64,000 nucleotides of DNA from an uncultured Clostridia bacterium (GCA_948471525.1 CAOKSY010000002.1:124001-188000), one strand, 5' to 3'. Positions 1-9,993 are shown, counted from the first letter of the stretch. Program-made: numbers and translations. The notes: a model not told the origin generated them from the sequence alone.

Positions 1-78
1 GCAACGAGGTCGGCGTATGTCGGCGAAGTTAGGTGGTACAGCGTATATCACGCCCTAATAAACGGGGCGTGTTTTTTT
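1..78 (+). promoter_or_regulatory. T-box leader, 3' part, with its terminator
   Basis: The T-box core AGGTGGTACAGCG lies at 31-43. It is followed by a terminator hairpin, CACGCCC (49-55) pairing with GGGCGTG (65-71), and seven T at 72-78. Position directly before pheS makes this a tRNA-Phe-sensing antitermination leader: uncharged tRNA would pair with the T-box bulge and stop the terminator forming. The specifier loop lies left of the window edge, so the Phe codon itself cannot be seen. The RBS GGAGAGG at 85-91 follows. Confidence 0.9.
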
Positions 79-97
79 ATTTAATGGAGAGGTAAAT

Positions 98-1117
98 ATG
101 AAAGAGAAGATTTCAAAACTTATCGAGCAGGCAAAAATTGCCGTCGAACAAAGTAATACTTTGGCGTTGCTCAATAATGTCAAAGTTAAGTTCTTGGGCA
201 AGAGCGGCGAACTTACGCAGTTGCTAAGGGGAATGAAAGACGTTCCGCAAGAAGAGCGTCCTATGGTCGGCAAGTACGTAAACGAAGCGAGGGATATTAT
301 AACCGAGCTTACGGAAAACAAAACGCGCGAACTTTCCCAAGCTGAGATCAATGAAAAAATGAAAAGCGAAAGCGTCGACGTCACGCTCGACGGTAAGCGC
401 AAAGAAAGGGGAAGTTTGCATCCCTGTACGTTGATCACAGAGGAGATAGTCGATATTTTTACTTCGCTCGGATTTACTTTGGGACAGGGACCGGAGATAG
501 AGTTGGACAAGTTCTGTTTTCAAATGCTCAATATTCCGCCCGATCATCCCGCAAGAGATATGCAGGATACTTTCTATATTTCCGACGACGTATTGTTGAG
601 GACGCATACTTCTTCCGTTCAGGCGAGAACTATGATAAATACCAAGCCGCCGATAAGGCTAGTTTGTGCGGGAAAAGTTTACAGACCGGACGACGACGCG
701 ACTCATTCGCCTATGTTCCAGCAGGTCGAAGGATTGGTCGTAGACGAAAAAGTCACGCTTTGCGATCTCAAAGGATTGTTGGAGACTTTTGCAAAACGCC
801 TGTTCGATTCTTCTACTAAAGTGAGATTCAGACCTTCGTTCTTCCCGTTCACGGAGCCGAGCGTAGAAGTAGACGTAACTTGTTCGGTATGTCACGGAAA
901 AGGATGCAGAATATGCAAGGGAACGGGCTGGATAGAGATACTCGGCGCGGGCGTAGTAAATCCCAAGGTATTGGAGAATTGCGGTATAGACAGCAAAAAG
1001 TACAAGGGATTGGCATTCGGTATGGGAGTAGAAAGAGTTGCTATGATCAAATACGGAATACCGGATATGAGAATTCTGTTCGAGAACGACGTAAGATTCT
1101 TGAAAGATTTCAAATAA
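98..1117 (+). CDS. pheS: phenylalanyl-tRNA synthetase alpha subunit
   Basis: Catalytic subunit of the alpha2-beta2 class II synthetase that charges tRNA-Phe in the cytoplasm. At 339 aa it has the usual length. An N-terminal coiled-coil tRNA-binding segment (about 1-85) precedes the class II core. Visible signatures are HPARDMQDTFY, the THTSSVQAR stretch, FRPSFFPFTEPSVEVDV (motif 2 region) and the closing GMGVERVAMIKYGIPDMR (motif 3). A CxxCxGKGCxxC-like cysteine cluster near residue 262 is common in clostridial PheS. GGAGAGG seven bases upstream supports the ATG. pheT follows after 12 bases in the same operon, and the T-box upstream should tie expression to Phe-tRNA charging. Confidence 0.97.
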   Translation: MKEKISKLIEQAKIAVEQSNTLALLNNVKVKFLGKSGELTQLLRGMKDVPQEERPMVGKYVNEARDIITELTENKTRELSQAEINEKMKSESVDVTLDGKRKERGSLHPCTLITEEIVDIFTSLGFTLGQGPEIELDKFCFQMLNIPPDHPARDMQDTFYISDDVLLRTHTSSVQARTMINTKPPIRLVCAGKVYRPDDDATHSPMFQQVEGLVVDEKVTLCDLKGLLETFAKRLFDSSTKVRFRPSFFPFTEPSVEVDVTCSVCHGKGCRICKGTGWIEILGAGVVNPKVLENCGIDSKKYKGLAFGMGVERVAMIKYGIPDMRILFENDVRFLKDFK

Positions 1118-1129
1118 AAGGAGGTAGAT

Positions 1130-3529
1130 ATGAAAGTTTCTTTGAGTTGGTTAAAAGACTTTGTAGATATAGACGTTACGGTAAACGAACTTGCGGATAA
1201 ATTGGTTGGCGCAGGTTTTGAGGTCGAGGAGATAATAGAATCCGGATCGACTATGAAAAACGTCGTTTTGGGTAAGATCGTAAAACTTGAAAAGCATCCC
1301 GACGCCGACAAATTGCAAATCTGTCAGATAGATATAGGAGCCGGCGAACCGGTGCAGATAGTCACAGGCGCGCAAAACGTCAGTCTCGGCGATCTTGTGC
1401 CGACGGCATTGCACAATTCTCTGTTGCCAACGGGACAGATTATTAAAAAAGGAAAGTTGAGAGGCGTAGCTTCCGACGGTATGCTTTGTTCGGGAGAAGA
1501 ACTCAAACTGAGCGAAGAAGATTATAAGGGCGCCGGAGTTTACGGCATAATGCTTATGAACGGAGAGAAATATCCGCTCGGAACCGATCTCAATGAGATA
1601 TTTGAGAACAGCGACGTCATTTTGGATATAGGCGTGACAGCCAATAGATCGGACTGTAATAGCGTCTTGGGAATAGCAAGGGAAGTCGCTACAGTGCTGA
1701 AAAAACCTTTGAAAATGCCGGAAATGTCTTTCTCTACAGACGGCGCCGTGAACATAAAAGATATAGTAGACGTGGAAGTCGAAGACAGCGATCTTTGTCC
1801 CAGATATATGGCTGCTGCGGTGACGGATATCAAGATCGAGCCTAGTTGCGATTATATTCAAAAAAGATTGAAATCCGTAGGTTTGAAGCCTATAAATAAT
1901 ATAGTTGATATTACCAATTTTGTCCGCGTTGAGATAGGTCAGCCTATGCACGCTTTTGACAGCGCTTGTCTCGAGGGCGGAAAAATCGTTGTCAGAAGAG
2001 CTCGCGACGGAGAAAAAATGACGGCTTTGGACGACAAAGAGTATACTCTCGACAATACGATGCTTGCAATTTGCGACGAAAAGAAGCCTTGCGCTATAGG
2101 CGGAGTTATGGGCGGTATAAATAGCTGTATCGGCGAGAATACCCGTACGATAGTCTTTGAATCGGCGAAATTCCTCAGAGATAACGTCCGCCGTACTTCG
2201 AGATCGCTCAATTTGCGTTCAGACTCTTCGTACAGATATGAGAGAGGAATAGATTTTGAAAGCCAGCGTCTCGGACTAATGCGAGCTTTGAGCCTTATAG
2301 ATAAATTCTCTTACGGAAAGGTCGCCGATGGAATAATTGACAGACTTGCGGGAGAAATAACTCAAAATTCGGTAGTGACCGGCGTGGATGAGATCAATTC
2401 CATTTTGGGTATTGACGTGCCTGCAAACGTCATAGTAGATACGCTCAATTCTCTTCAGATCGAGACGGTTTTGGAGAGTGACGGATCACTGAAATGCGTC
2501 GCGCCTGCATTTAGAGACGATATAGAAAACGCCAACGATATTGCCGAGGAAGTCATAAGACTTTACGGTTACGATAAAATAAACGGAACTTTGTTGGTAG
2601 GAGGAAATCAGACGCTTGGCGGCAAAAATCAGCAGCAAAAGAACAGCGATACGATTAAAGAAATTTGCGTAAGTCAAGGAATGAGCGAGACGTTGACGTA
2701 TTCTTTTACATCTCCGAAGTGTTTTGACGTTCTTAAACTTGATGATACGGACAGCCGCAGAGAATGCATAAGACTACTTAAGCCGCTTGGCGAAGATATG
2801 TCTATAATGCGTACGACGTTGTCTTACAGTATGATTTGCGCGCTTGCCGGCAACAATCTTAAGAGCAACCGTACCGCTAAATTATTCGAACTTTCAAAAA
2901 TATATCTTCCCAAAAAAGAAGAGGTGTTGCCGGAAGAGGTGAATATGCTTGTCATGGGAAGTTACGGCGAGGGCGAAGATTTCTTTACTATGAAAGGCGC
3001 TGTAGAAGTATTGCTCGAGAAATTCGGTATAAATGCGGAGTACAGACGCGCTCAGATAAATTATCTTCATATCGGGCGCAGCGCGGAAATTTACGTAGGC
3101 AAAACGTGCATAGGTTATCTTGGCGAGGTGCATCCGGAAGTTGCGAATTCTTTCGACGTGTCCGATAGGTTGTATCTGGCTGAGTTGAACGTCGACTTGC
3201 TGAATAAATTTGCCGATTTCGGTTATAAATTCAAAGCAATATCCAATTATCCTCCGATAGAAAGAGATATAGCGATCGTGGTAGACGAAAACGTTTTGGC
3301 GGGAGATCTGCTTGCGTGTGTAAGAAAAGGCGGCGGAAATCTCTTGTCTGATGCAAAAATATTCGATATTTACAGAAATGAAAGCGCAATCGGTAAGGAT
3401 AAAAAGAGCGTCGCAATAAATCTTGTATACAGAATTGCCGAAAGAACGCTTACGGACGATGAGGTCAATGCGAAGACCGAGCGTATTTTATCCAAATTGA
3501 GCGGAGAGTTCGGAGCGGTCCAAAGATAA
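1130..3529 (+). CDS. pheT: phenylalanyl-tRNA synthetase beta subunit
   Basis: Beta subunit partner of PheS, 799 aa, the usual length. Domain order visible from the sequence: an EMAP/OB tRNA-binding domain near residues 40-150 (KHPDADKLQICQIDIG), the B3/B4 editing region (GVTANRSDCNSVLGIAREVA; RYMAAAV), the B5 domain (about 405-475), a catalytic-like class II core, and the C-terminal FDX-ACB anticodon-binding domain beginning near SNYPPIERDIAIVVDE. AAAGGAGG just upstream of the ATG is a strong RBS. Last gene of the pheST operon; a long hairpin follows. Confidence 0.97.
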   Translation: MKVSLSWLKDFVDIDVTVNELADKLVGAGFEVEEIIESGSTMKNVVLGKIVKLEKHPDADKLQICQIDIGAGEPVQIVTGAQNVSLGDLVPTALHNSLLPTGQIIKKGKLRGVASDGMLCSGEELKLSEEDYKGAGVYGIMLMNGEKYPLGTDLNEIFENSDVILDIGVTANRSDCNSVLGIAREVATVLKKPLKMPEMSFSTDGAVNIKDIVDVEVEDSDLCPRYMAAAVTDIKIEPSCDYIQKRLKSVGLKPINNIVDITNFVRVEIGQPMHAFDSACLEGGKIVVRRARDGEKMTALDDKEYTLDNTMLAICDEKKPCAIGGVMGGINSCIGENTRTIVFESAKFLRDNVRRTSRSLNLRSDSSYRYERGIDFESQRLGLMRALSLIDKFSYGKVADGIIDRLAGEITQNSVVTGVDEINSILGIDVPANVIVDTLNSLQIETVLESDGSLKCVAPAFRDDIENANDIAEEVIRLYGYDKINGTLLVGGNQTLGGKNQQQKNSDTIKEICVSQGMSETLTYSFTSPKCFDVLKLDDTDSRRECIRLLKPLGEDMSIMRTTLSYSMICALAGNNLKSNRTAKLFELSKIYLPKKEEVLPEEVNMLVMGSYGEGEDFFTMKGAVEVLLEKFGINAEYRRAQINYLHIGRSAEIYVGKTCIGYLGEVHPEVANSFDVSDRLYLAELNVDLLNKFADFGYKFKAISNYPPIERDIAIVVDENVLAGDLLACVRKGGGNLLSDAKIFDIYRNESAIGKDKKSVAINLVYRIAERTLTDDEVNAKTERILSKLSGEFGAVQR

Positions 3530-3542
3530 TTTTAGTTGAGTT

Positions 3543-3573
3543 TTCAGAGCGTCAAATAATTTGGCGCTCTGAA
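3543..3573 (+). terminator. hairpin terminator after pheT
   Basis: A 13-14 bp stem (3543-3556 with 3560-3573, one G-T pair) and a three-base loop lie 14 bases after the pheT stop. The T tract is weak (ATTTATAG), so termination may be partial. Confidence 0.65.
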
Positions 3574-3606
3574 TTTATAGATTTTGCTGTAAATTTAGAA
3601 ATTGTG

Positions 3607-3615
3607 TGTTATACT
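3607..3615 (+). promoter_or_regulatory. extended -10 promoter for the U32 peptidase-mutS2 run
   Basis: TG-T-TATACT (TG 3607-3608, -10 at 3610-3615) forms an extended -10 element about 60 bases before the peptidase start. No good -35 sits at 16-18 bases; TTGCTG at 3584-3589 is 20 bases away. The site lies between the pheT hairpin and the next gene, where a promoter is expected. Confidence 0.45.
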
Positions 3616-3674
3616 GTAATATAGTAAGCGCAGATATTATTGCGCATTTAAAGTAGAGGGCAAACGGCGAATTT

Positions 3675-5975
3675 ATGTTGGAAGTATTGGCTCCTGTCGG
3701 GAATATTCAAGCGTTAAAGGCGGCTATTTACGCTGGCGCTGATGCTGTTTATCTCGGCTTGGATATGTTCAATGCCAGAATAAAGGCAGGGAATTTTAAC
3801 AAAGACAATATAAAGTACTATATTGACTACTGTCATTTGTTTGGAGTCAAAGTATATATTGCATTTAATACTTCTGTAAAGCAATCTGAACTGGAACTTT
3901 TTACGCAATACGTCGATATTGCGGCGAAAGCCGGCGCAGATGCTTTTATTGTAACAGATTTGGGCACATTGGATATATTCAGAAAATACGATATTCCTTT
4001 GCACGGCAGCACTCAAATAGGCGTTCATAATCTTGCGGGAGCAAAAATTCTTGAAGAATTGGGTTTTACAAGAGTGGTGCTTGCAAGGGAAACGCTTATT
4101 GAAGATATTATAAAAATCAAAAATAATACTTTTTTGGAGATAGAACACTTTGTGCACGGCGCGCTCTGCGTATGTTTTTCGGGGGCTTGTCTAATGTCTT
4201 CAATGATGAGCGGCGACAGCGGCAACAGAGGACGGTGTAATCAGCCATGCAGATTAAAATATACTTCCGAGTATAATAATAAGCCAAAATACTTACTTTC
4301 ACCCAAAGATCAGTGCCTTATAGATAAGATTGAAGAATTGAGATCAGTTGGAGTATATAGCCTTAAGATAGAGGGAAGATTGAAGCATCCGCAATATGTA
4401 GGAAACGTAGTAAAAGAATATCGAAAGGCTGTCGACAGAATATTGTACGGCAAAATAAGCAAATTAGATTATTCGGCACTGAGACGCGCGTATAACAGGG
4501 GTAATTTTACCGCCGGATATAATTATGAGCAAACCGATACTATGATGTATTGCGATATAAACGGAAATATCGGTGAGAAAATCGGCGAAATAGTCTCTTG
4601 CACTAAAAATACGGTAAAAATGCAATTGAATTTTTCGATTTTTGACGGAGACGGGGTAAAGATCATCAAAGACAATGTCGAATTGGGCGGCTTTGCTATA
4701 AAAAATTTGCGAAATGAAAACGGACTTTATGTCGTCGAATGCAATGAAAAATTTGCGGCAGGAGCTTCGGTGCATTTAACCTCGCAGAAATCGGAAATCG
4801 ACAAATATGAAAAAATTGATCCCAAAATATCCATAAAATGGCATATGGATGCCGTTGCAGGCGAAGAATTAAAATTAAAAGCGATTTGCGGCGATGCTAT
4901 CGCGGAGATCAGCGGCGGAACGGCAGAATATGCCGTCAATAGCATTGTAACAAGAGAAAGCGTGTCAGATCAGTTGTTGCGATTGGGGGACAGTGAATTC
5001 ACGTCGAGTTTTGATAATATATCGGTGCGAACTGAAGCTGAAAGACCTTGTTTTATTCCAAAATCTAAACTTAATTCAATGCGCAGAGACTGTGTAAACC
5101 AATTGAAAAAATTGATGCTTGAGCGATATGATAATACTAGACAAAAGGTAGTTTTTGGCGAACTTTCCAAGAAAGATTTTTCAAAGAGAAATGTATCAAA
5201 TAATGCTATTCCTTTTGTTGAAATAAACGGGGAAGAAAGAGAGTTCGACCAATTATATAGAGTGCACAGCAAATACAATTTAGTTATCCGATATGGCAAT
5301 AAATTGACTGAATTGCTTGATATAGTTCTAAAAAACAATGTAATCAAGAATAATATAGAACATATTTATCTTAAATTGCCGCGAATAGCTAGAGGTGCTG
5401 ACTATGATATTATCGAACAGAATTTAGAAAAATGCAAAGAAAAGTTTTTCGGAATAATCGCGGATAATCTATACGCCGTCTACTTAGCTAAGAAATTTCA
5501 AAAGACATCTATAGGCGGAATAGGACTGAATATATACAATTATTTTTACGATAAGATTTTGGAACTTGACGGGTTTATCAATTCGGTTGAATTGAATAAA
5601 AGAGAAGTGTCTAGAGAAGGCGCAGTATATGCTTTCGGCTATTTGCCGATAATGACATTGTTGCATTGTCCCGTGCAACTCAATACAGGATGTAAGTGCA
5701 ATAATTGTAAATATAGCGGCAAATTTTCATATTATGACAAACGCGGCGCGTATGAAATACGTAGAATAAAAATGAAATACTGTCAATTTGAACTTTACAA
5801 TCAGCAAATTGTCGATACCAGAAATAAAATAAGTGCGATAAATAATTCGTTATATTTGGATTTTTCTATGTATGAGTGCGATAATATGGCGGCTGTAATA
5901 GAAGAATTTTCAAATAAAATCGGCGCCGGTGTCGATAATGCTACATACGGTCATTTATTTAGAGGAGTAAAATAA
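3675..5975 (+). CDS. peptidase U32 family protein (DUF3656-containing type)
   Basis: Member of the U32 family, once called collagenase-like proteases; E. coli relatives (RlhA, TrhP, UbiU/V) take part in RNA hydroxylation or quinone synthesis. The N-terminal 330 residues form the U32 barrel with the family signature EHFVHGALCVCFSGACLMS, followed by the cysteine-containing GRCNQPCR. Cysteines also occur later (LNTGCKCNNCKYSG). The 766-aa length and long C-terminal half match the clostridial form that carries a DUF3656-type domain. GAGGG lies 14 bases before the ATG, a long spacing. mutS2 starts five bases after the stop, so they are probably co-transcribed. Substrate unknown; RNA modification is an inference from relatives. 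Confidence 0.85.
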   Translation: MLEVLAPVGNIQALKAAIYAGADAVYLGLDMFNARIKAGNFNKDNIKYYIDYCHLFGVKVYIAFNTSVKQSELELFTQYVDIAAKAGADAFIVTDLGTLDIFRKYDIPLHGSTQIGVHNLAGAKILEELGFTRVVLARETLIEDIIKIKNNTFLEIEHFVHGALCVCFSGACLMSSMMSGDSGNRGRCNQPCRLKYTSEYNNKPKYLLSPKDQCLIDKIEELRSVGVYSLKIEGRLKHPQYVGNVVKEYRKAVDRILYGKISKLDYSALRRAYNRGNFTAGYNYEQTDTMMYCDINGNIGEKIGEIVSCTKNTVKMQLNFSIFDGDGVKIIKDNVELGGFAIKNLRNENGLYVVECNEKFAAGASVHLTSQKSEIDKYEKIDPKISIKWHMDAVAGEELKLKAICGDAIAEISGGTAEYAVNSIVTRESVSDQLLRLGDSEFTSSFDNISVRTEAERPCFIPKSKLNSMRRDCVNQLKKLMLERYDNTRQKVVFGELSKKDFSKRNVSNNAIPFVEINGEEREFDQLYRVHSKYNLVIRYGNKLTELLDIVLKNNVIKNNIEHIYLKLPRIARGADYDIIEQNLEKCKEKFFGIIADNLYAVYLAKKFQKTSIGGIGLNIYNYFYDKILELDGFINSVELNKREVSREGAVYAFGYLPIMTLLHCPVQLNTGCKCNNCKYSGKFSYYDKRGAYEIRRIKMKYCQFELYNQQIVDTRNKISAINNSLYLDFSMYECDNMAAVIEEFSNKIGAGVDNATYGHLFRGVK

Positions 5976-5980
5976 TAGGG

Positions 5981-8341
5981 ATGGCAAAATTTATAAATAG
6001 AAAAAGTTTAAAGATTTTGGAGTACGATAAGATTCTATCGACAATTTCCGTGTATACTTCCTCCGAATTGGCAAAGAATACGGTTTTGTCCATAAGACCT
6101 TCCATAGAAATCGAAGAGGCAAAATATAGATTGGATCTCACTGAACAGGCTTTTATGATTGCTTACGAGCATTGCGCATCTCCGTCATTTGCGATGGATG
6201 ATATGACGGAGATTCTCAACGGGGCAAAGCGTCTTTCCGTCTTATCATGCGGCGAGATACTTAAAGTCGGACGTCTTTTACGCGCGGCGAGATTGATCGG
6301 TGGCGCAATAAGTCCGCTTAACGACGATAGATTGGGCGATATAAAAGCATTGTTGATCGATCTGTGCGTAGATAATGAATTGGAAAATAGTATTGCATCC
6401 AGCATTTTGGGGGAAAACGAGGTCAGCGACAATGCGTCGTCTGCCTTGAAATCAATAAGGATTAGCATAAAAAATTGCAATGACAGAATTAGGCAAAAAC
6501 TTAATTCCTACGTTACTTCATCAAATTACAGTAATTATTTGCAGGATTCTTTGATAACTATGCGCAATAACCGCTATGTTATTCCATTAAAAAGCGAGTA
6601 TTCTAAGCAGATCAAAGGACTTGTGCACGACCAATCGTCTTCAGGCGCGACCGTATACGTCGAGCCTATGGCTATTGTGGAGCTGAATAATGAACTTAGA
6701 GCGCTCTGCGCGGAGGAAAGCAATGAGATTGAACGCATATTGCAGTTTTTTTCTCAAAAAATTTCTTATATTTGCGAAAGCCTTATTGCGAGTTATCAAA
6801 AGATCGCGTATTTAGATTCAATATTTGCGCGCGCGAGATACGCTCACGAGACGAGAGGGCGGCGCGTGAAGATAAACGCAGATGGATATGTAAATATCAT
6901 TGACGGTAGACATCCTCTAATTGATAAAGAAAAAGTCGTGCCTGTGTCTATAAGCGTAGGCGGGGAGTATAATACTCTTTTGATCACCGGACCGAATACG
7001 GGCGGAAAGACCGTATGTCTTAAGCTGATAGGAATACTTTCGTTAATGATCGCAAGCGGTATATTCGCGCCATGCGACGAAGAGAGCGAGTTGGCGATAT
7101 TTGACAATGTGTTCTGCGATATCGGCGACGAGCAGAATATAGAGCAGAATTTATCGACGTTTTCCTCGCATCTCACCAATTTAATATATATAGTCAATCA
7201 TGTGAGCGCAAATTGTCTGTTGCTTTTGGATGAGTTGGGCGGCGGTACCGATCCGTCGGAGGGAAGCGCATTGGCGATAAGTCTTATAGATTATTTTAAA
7301 AATAAGGGGTGCAAGACGGTCACGAGCACTCACTATAACGAACTTAAAGAATATTCTTATGCGCAAAGCGGAATTGCTCGAGCGGGAATGGATTTCGATC
7401 CTGTGACGTTTGCGCCTACCTATAAATTGATAATGGGGCATTCATCGTCGTCAAATGCGTTGGAGATAGCGTCTTCTCTCGGATTGAAAAGGGAAATAGT
7501 CGACGGCGCGAGGTCGCGTCTGTCCAAGGAAAAAATAGCTTTTGACAACGTGATAAAAGGCGCGGAACAGGCGAGAAGGGATGCTCTGGAATATGAGCGT
7601 AAGGCAAAAGAGAATTATGAGTATTCCGCGCGATCGGCTCAGGAAGCGCAAAAAACTATCGACGAAATGAATGAGCAAAAGCAGAAACTGCAAGAGAAAA
7701 TGAAGAAATCGGCAAAAGAGTTGCTGTCTGACTATCTTGAAGAGGCGGAAGACCTTATCGAGGAAATCAAGGAAAAGGTAAAAGCAGGCGATGAACAGGC
7801 TTTGTTTGAAGCTAGAAAACTCAAAAAGCGGCTGTCAGAAATAAATATTGAGGAAGATAAGCCTGTCAATGCGCTGAATTTTATCGACGGAGAAATATCC
7901 GTTGGCGACAGCGTATATGTATCAACGTTGGATAAAGTAGGCGAAGTTGTAAAAATCTATGAAAAAAAGAAAGAATATCAAGTAAAAGTAGGGATTTTGA
8001 CTACCAACGTCAAGTTTGATCAATGTAAAAAAGTAAATAGCGGAGCAGAAAAAGAGAAAGTCAAGATCACCGTTACGCGGGAATATACGAATAAACCGTT
8101 TTCTTTCGAGATAAATCTGATAGGTCAGCGCGTCGACGAGGCAATATCGAATCTCGAGAGTTATATCAGCGACGCGGTTTTGCATAATTGCACGGAGATA
8201 AGGATAGTTCACGGCAAGGGCACGGGAATTCTTAGAAAAGCCGTCCAAGACTATCTCAAGACTTCGCCGTCGATAGATACTTTCAGAATAGGTAAATACG
8301 GAGAGGGAGAGAGCGGAGTTACTATTGCTACGTTAAAATAA
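5981..8341 (+). CDS. mutS2: MutS2 family ATPase/Smr nuclease
   Basis: Paralogue of MutS without the mismatch-binding domain. In Bacillota it acts on branched DNA and on collided ribosomes (RqcU/MutS2). The 786 aa hold a core/clamp region (about 1-310), the ABC ATPase with Walker A GPNTGGKT and Walker B/D-loop DELGGGTDPSEG, a charged coiled coil (about 520-630), a KOW-like segment (VGDSVYVSTLDKVGEV), and a C-terminal Smr domain with the nuclease motif HGKGTG. All expected motifs are intact. The stop codon overlaps the next ATG by one base (TAATG), suggesting translational coupling to the following small membrane protein. Confidence 0.95.
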   Translation: MAKFINRKSLKILEYDKILSTISVYTSSELAKNTVLSIRPSIEIEEAKYRLDLTEQAFMIAYEHCASPSFAMDDMTEILNGAKRLSVLSCGEILKVGRLLRAARLIGGAISPLNDDRLGDIKALLIDLCVDNELENSIASSILGENEVSDNASSALKSIRISIKNCNDRIRQKLNSYVTSSNYSNYLQDSLITMRNNRYVIPLKSEYSKQIKGLVHDQSSSGATVYVEPMAIVELNNELRALCAEESNEIERILQFFSQKISYICESLIASYQKIAYLDSIFARARYAHETRGRRVKINADGYVNIIDGRHPLIDKEKVVPVSISVGGEYNTLLITGPNTGGKTVCLKLIGILSLMIASGIFAPCDEESELAIFDNVFCDIGDEQNIEQNLSTFSSHLTNLIYIVNHVSANCLLLLDELGGGTDPSEGSALAISLIDYFKNKGCKTVTSTHYNELKEYSYAQSGIARAGMDFDPVTFAPTYKLIMGHSSSSNALEIASSLGLKREIVDGARSRLSKEKIAFDNVIKGAEQARRDALEYERKAKENYEYSARSAQEAQKTIDEMNEQKQKLQEKMKKSAKELLSDYLEEAEDLIEEIKEKVKAGDEQALFEARKLKKRLSEINIEEDKPVNALNFIDGEISVGDSVYVSTLDKVGEVVKIYEKKKEYQVKVGILTTNVKFDQCKKVNSGAEKEKVKITVTREYTNKPFSFEINLIGQRVDEAISNLESYISDAVLHNCTEIRIVHGKGTGILRKAVQDYLKTSPSIDTFRIGKYGEGESGVTIATLK

Positions 8342-8808
8342 TGTATAAGAATTACGCACTACGCATCAAGTCCGATAAACATATTATTGCTAGAAACATT
8401 ATTCTCGCAATATGTATTTTTGCTATTTTGGCTTTAGTTATATGCATCGTGGCGGCTTTGGGCAATCGCTCGTATATGGATATACTATGGTATTCTATTA
8501 TGTTCATAGCTGTAGTAGCAGTTCAATATTCTACTACTTTTTTGACATATGAGTTGATTATATGCTATGAAAATGGCGTTATTCGAGTGGAAAAGCGATA
8601 TTATAAAAAAACTAAACTATTGCTAGAGTTTGATTGTAACGATAGCAAGATAAGCAGTTGCGATAAAAAAACCGTTGCCGAAAATTCTTCGGCATTGACT
8701 GTCAAAAGTTGCGCATTTCCGATATATGTGGTAGAATTATCGGGTAAGACTTATTTATTGAATCTCGACGATTATATGTATTCGTTGATTGAGGCGAGCG
8801 TGCGATGA
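8341..8808 (+). CDS. small two-TM membrane protein of unknown function
   Basis: Not recognised. 155 aa with two hydrophobic segments in the N-terminal half (about 18-45 and 52-75). A 75-residue soluble tail follows, reading like a PH-like beta sheet with alternating hydrophobic strands. It lacks its own strong RBS and starts inside the mutS2 stop codon (TAATG). Its own stop overlaps the following cysteine desulfurase start by four bases (ATGA). This tight coupling makes it a genuine gene. Topology would place the tail in the cytoplasm if the N-terminus is inside. No catalytic motif seen. Confidence 0.75.
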   Translation: MYKNYALRIKSDKHIIARNIILAICIFAILALVICIVAALGNRSYMDILWYSIMFIAVVAVQYSTTFLTYELIICYENGVIRVEKRYYKKTKLLLEFDCNDSKISSCDKKTVAENSSALTVKSCAFPIYVVELSGKTYLLNLDDYMYSLIEASVR

Positions 8809-9989
8809 TATATTTGGATAATGCGGCTACTACAAGAATGGACGAGAGTTGCGTTGAAATTATTAAAAAATACGGTATTGACCTTTTTTATAATCCGTCG
8901 GCACTGTACCGTAAGGCTATGGAAAACGGCAATGCTCTGAAAACTGCGAGGAATTTGATCGCAAAGACTCTCGGAGTAAAAGGGGAAGAGATTATCTTTA
9001 CCGCGTCGGGAAGCGAGGGCGATAATATTGCATTGTTCTGCGCTCTTAAATCAAAGGCGGGAAAAGTAGTGATAGGTTCTAGCGAGCACGGGGCAGTATA
9101 TAATGCGGCGTTGGAATTAAAGGTGAGAGGATTCGACGTGGTATTTGCTCCTTGCGATGAATACGGTCGAACCGATTTGGAAAAACTTGCCAATTTGCTT
9201 GACGAAAAAGTCGTCTTAGTGTCGATTATGCACGTGTGTAACGAGACCGGCGCGATAAACGATCTCTCTGCCATATCCAAATTGATCAAAGCAAAATCGC
9301 CTCGTGCGGTATTCCATTCGGACGGCGTTCAGGCATACGGTAAGATACCGCTCAATTTGAAATCGCTTGGCGTTGATCTCTATACTGTGAGCGGGCATAA
9401 AATACACGCGCCTAAAGGCGTGGGCGCGCTCTATTGCAGGAGCGGTTTGTATTTGAAGACGTTTGTGTACGGAGGCGGACAGGAATTCGGAGTGCGTTCC
9501 GCGACTGAAAATATGCCAGGCATAATGGCGTTTGCAGAAATTGCGGATAGTAATTATTTTAAAATCAAAGAAAATTACGATAAAGTCAAGGAATTGCGCG
9601 ATTATCTGTATGAAAAGCTGACTGATACATTTGATAATCTCAAAATCAACACAGATCGCGAAAATTCTTCGCCGTATATACTGTCTTTTGCTTTAAACAG
9701 CGCAAGGGGCGAGGTGCTCGTGCATTGTCTGGAAGACAAAGGCGTTATTGTAGGAACAGGATCGGCATGCAATTCAAGAAAATCAAATAGAAGAATACCT
9801 TCCGCGCTTGGAATTGAAGATGATTATGCGCAGGGTATGTTGAGAGTAAGTTTTTGTAAGGACAATACTTTTTTGGATTTAGACGTATTTGTCGAAGCGC
9901 TTAAAAACAGTCTGCTAGAACTTATAAAATATCAGAATAAGTCGGCGGGAAAGGACGATTGCATACTGACCAGGCTTAAGTTGAGGTAA
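8805..9989 (+). CDS. cysteine desulfurase (NifS/IscS family, ThiI-partner type)
   Basis: PLP enzyme that moves sulfur from cysteine to its own catalytic cysteine. 394 aa. Landmarks: YLDNAATT at the N-terminus, the PLP lysine in SGHKIHAPKG, and the active-site cysteine in GTGSACNSRKS near residue 318. Adjacency to thiI, four bases downstream, indicates it feeds persulfide to ThiI for 4-thiouridine, as the NifZ-ThiI pair does in Bacillus. That role is inferred from context. The start overlaps the preceding gene by four bases. No iscU or suf genes are nearby, which argues against a primary Fe-S role. Confidence 0.93.
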   Translation: MIYLDNAATTRMDESCVEIIKKYGIDLFYNPSALYRKAMENGNALKTARNLIAKTLGVKGEEIIFTASGSEGDNIALFCALKSKAGKVVIGSSEHGAVYNAALELKVRGFDVVFAPCDEYGRTDLEKLANLLDEKVVLVSIMHVCNETGAINDLSAISKLIKAKSPRAVFHSDGVQAYGKIPLNLKSLGVDLYTVSGHKIHAPKGVGALYCRSGLYLKTFVYGGGQEFGVRSATENMPGIMAFAEIADSNYFKIKENYDKVKELRDYLYEKLTDTFDNLKINTDRENSSPYILSFALNSARGEVLVHCLEDKGVIVGTGSACNSRKSNRRIPSALGIEDDYAQGMLRVSFCKDNTFLDLDVFVEALKNSLLELIKYQNKSAGKDDCILTRLKLR

Positions 9990-9993
9990 CGTT

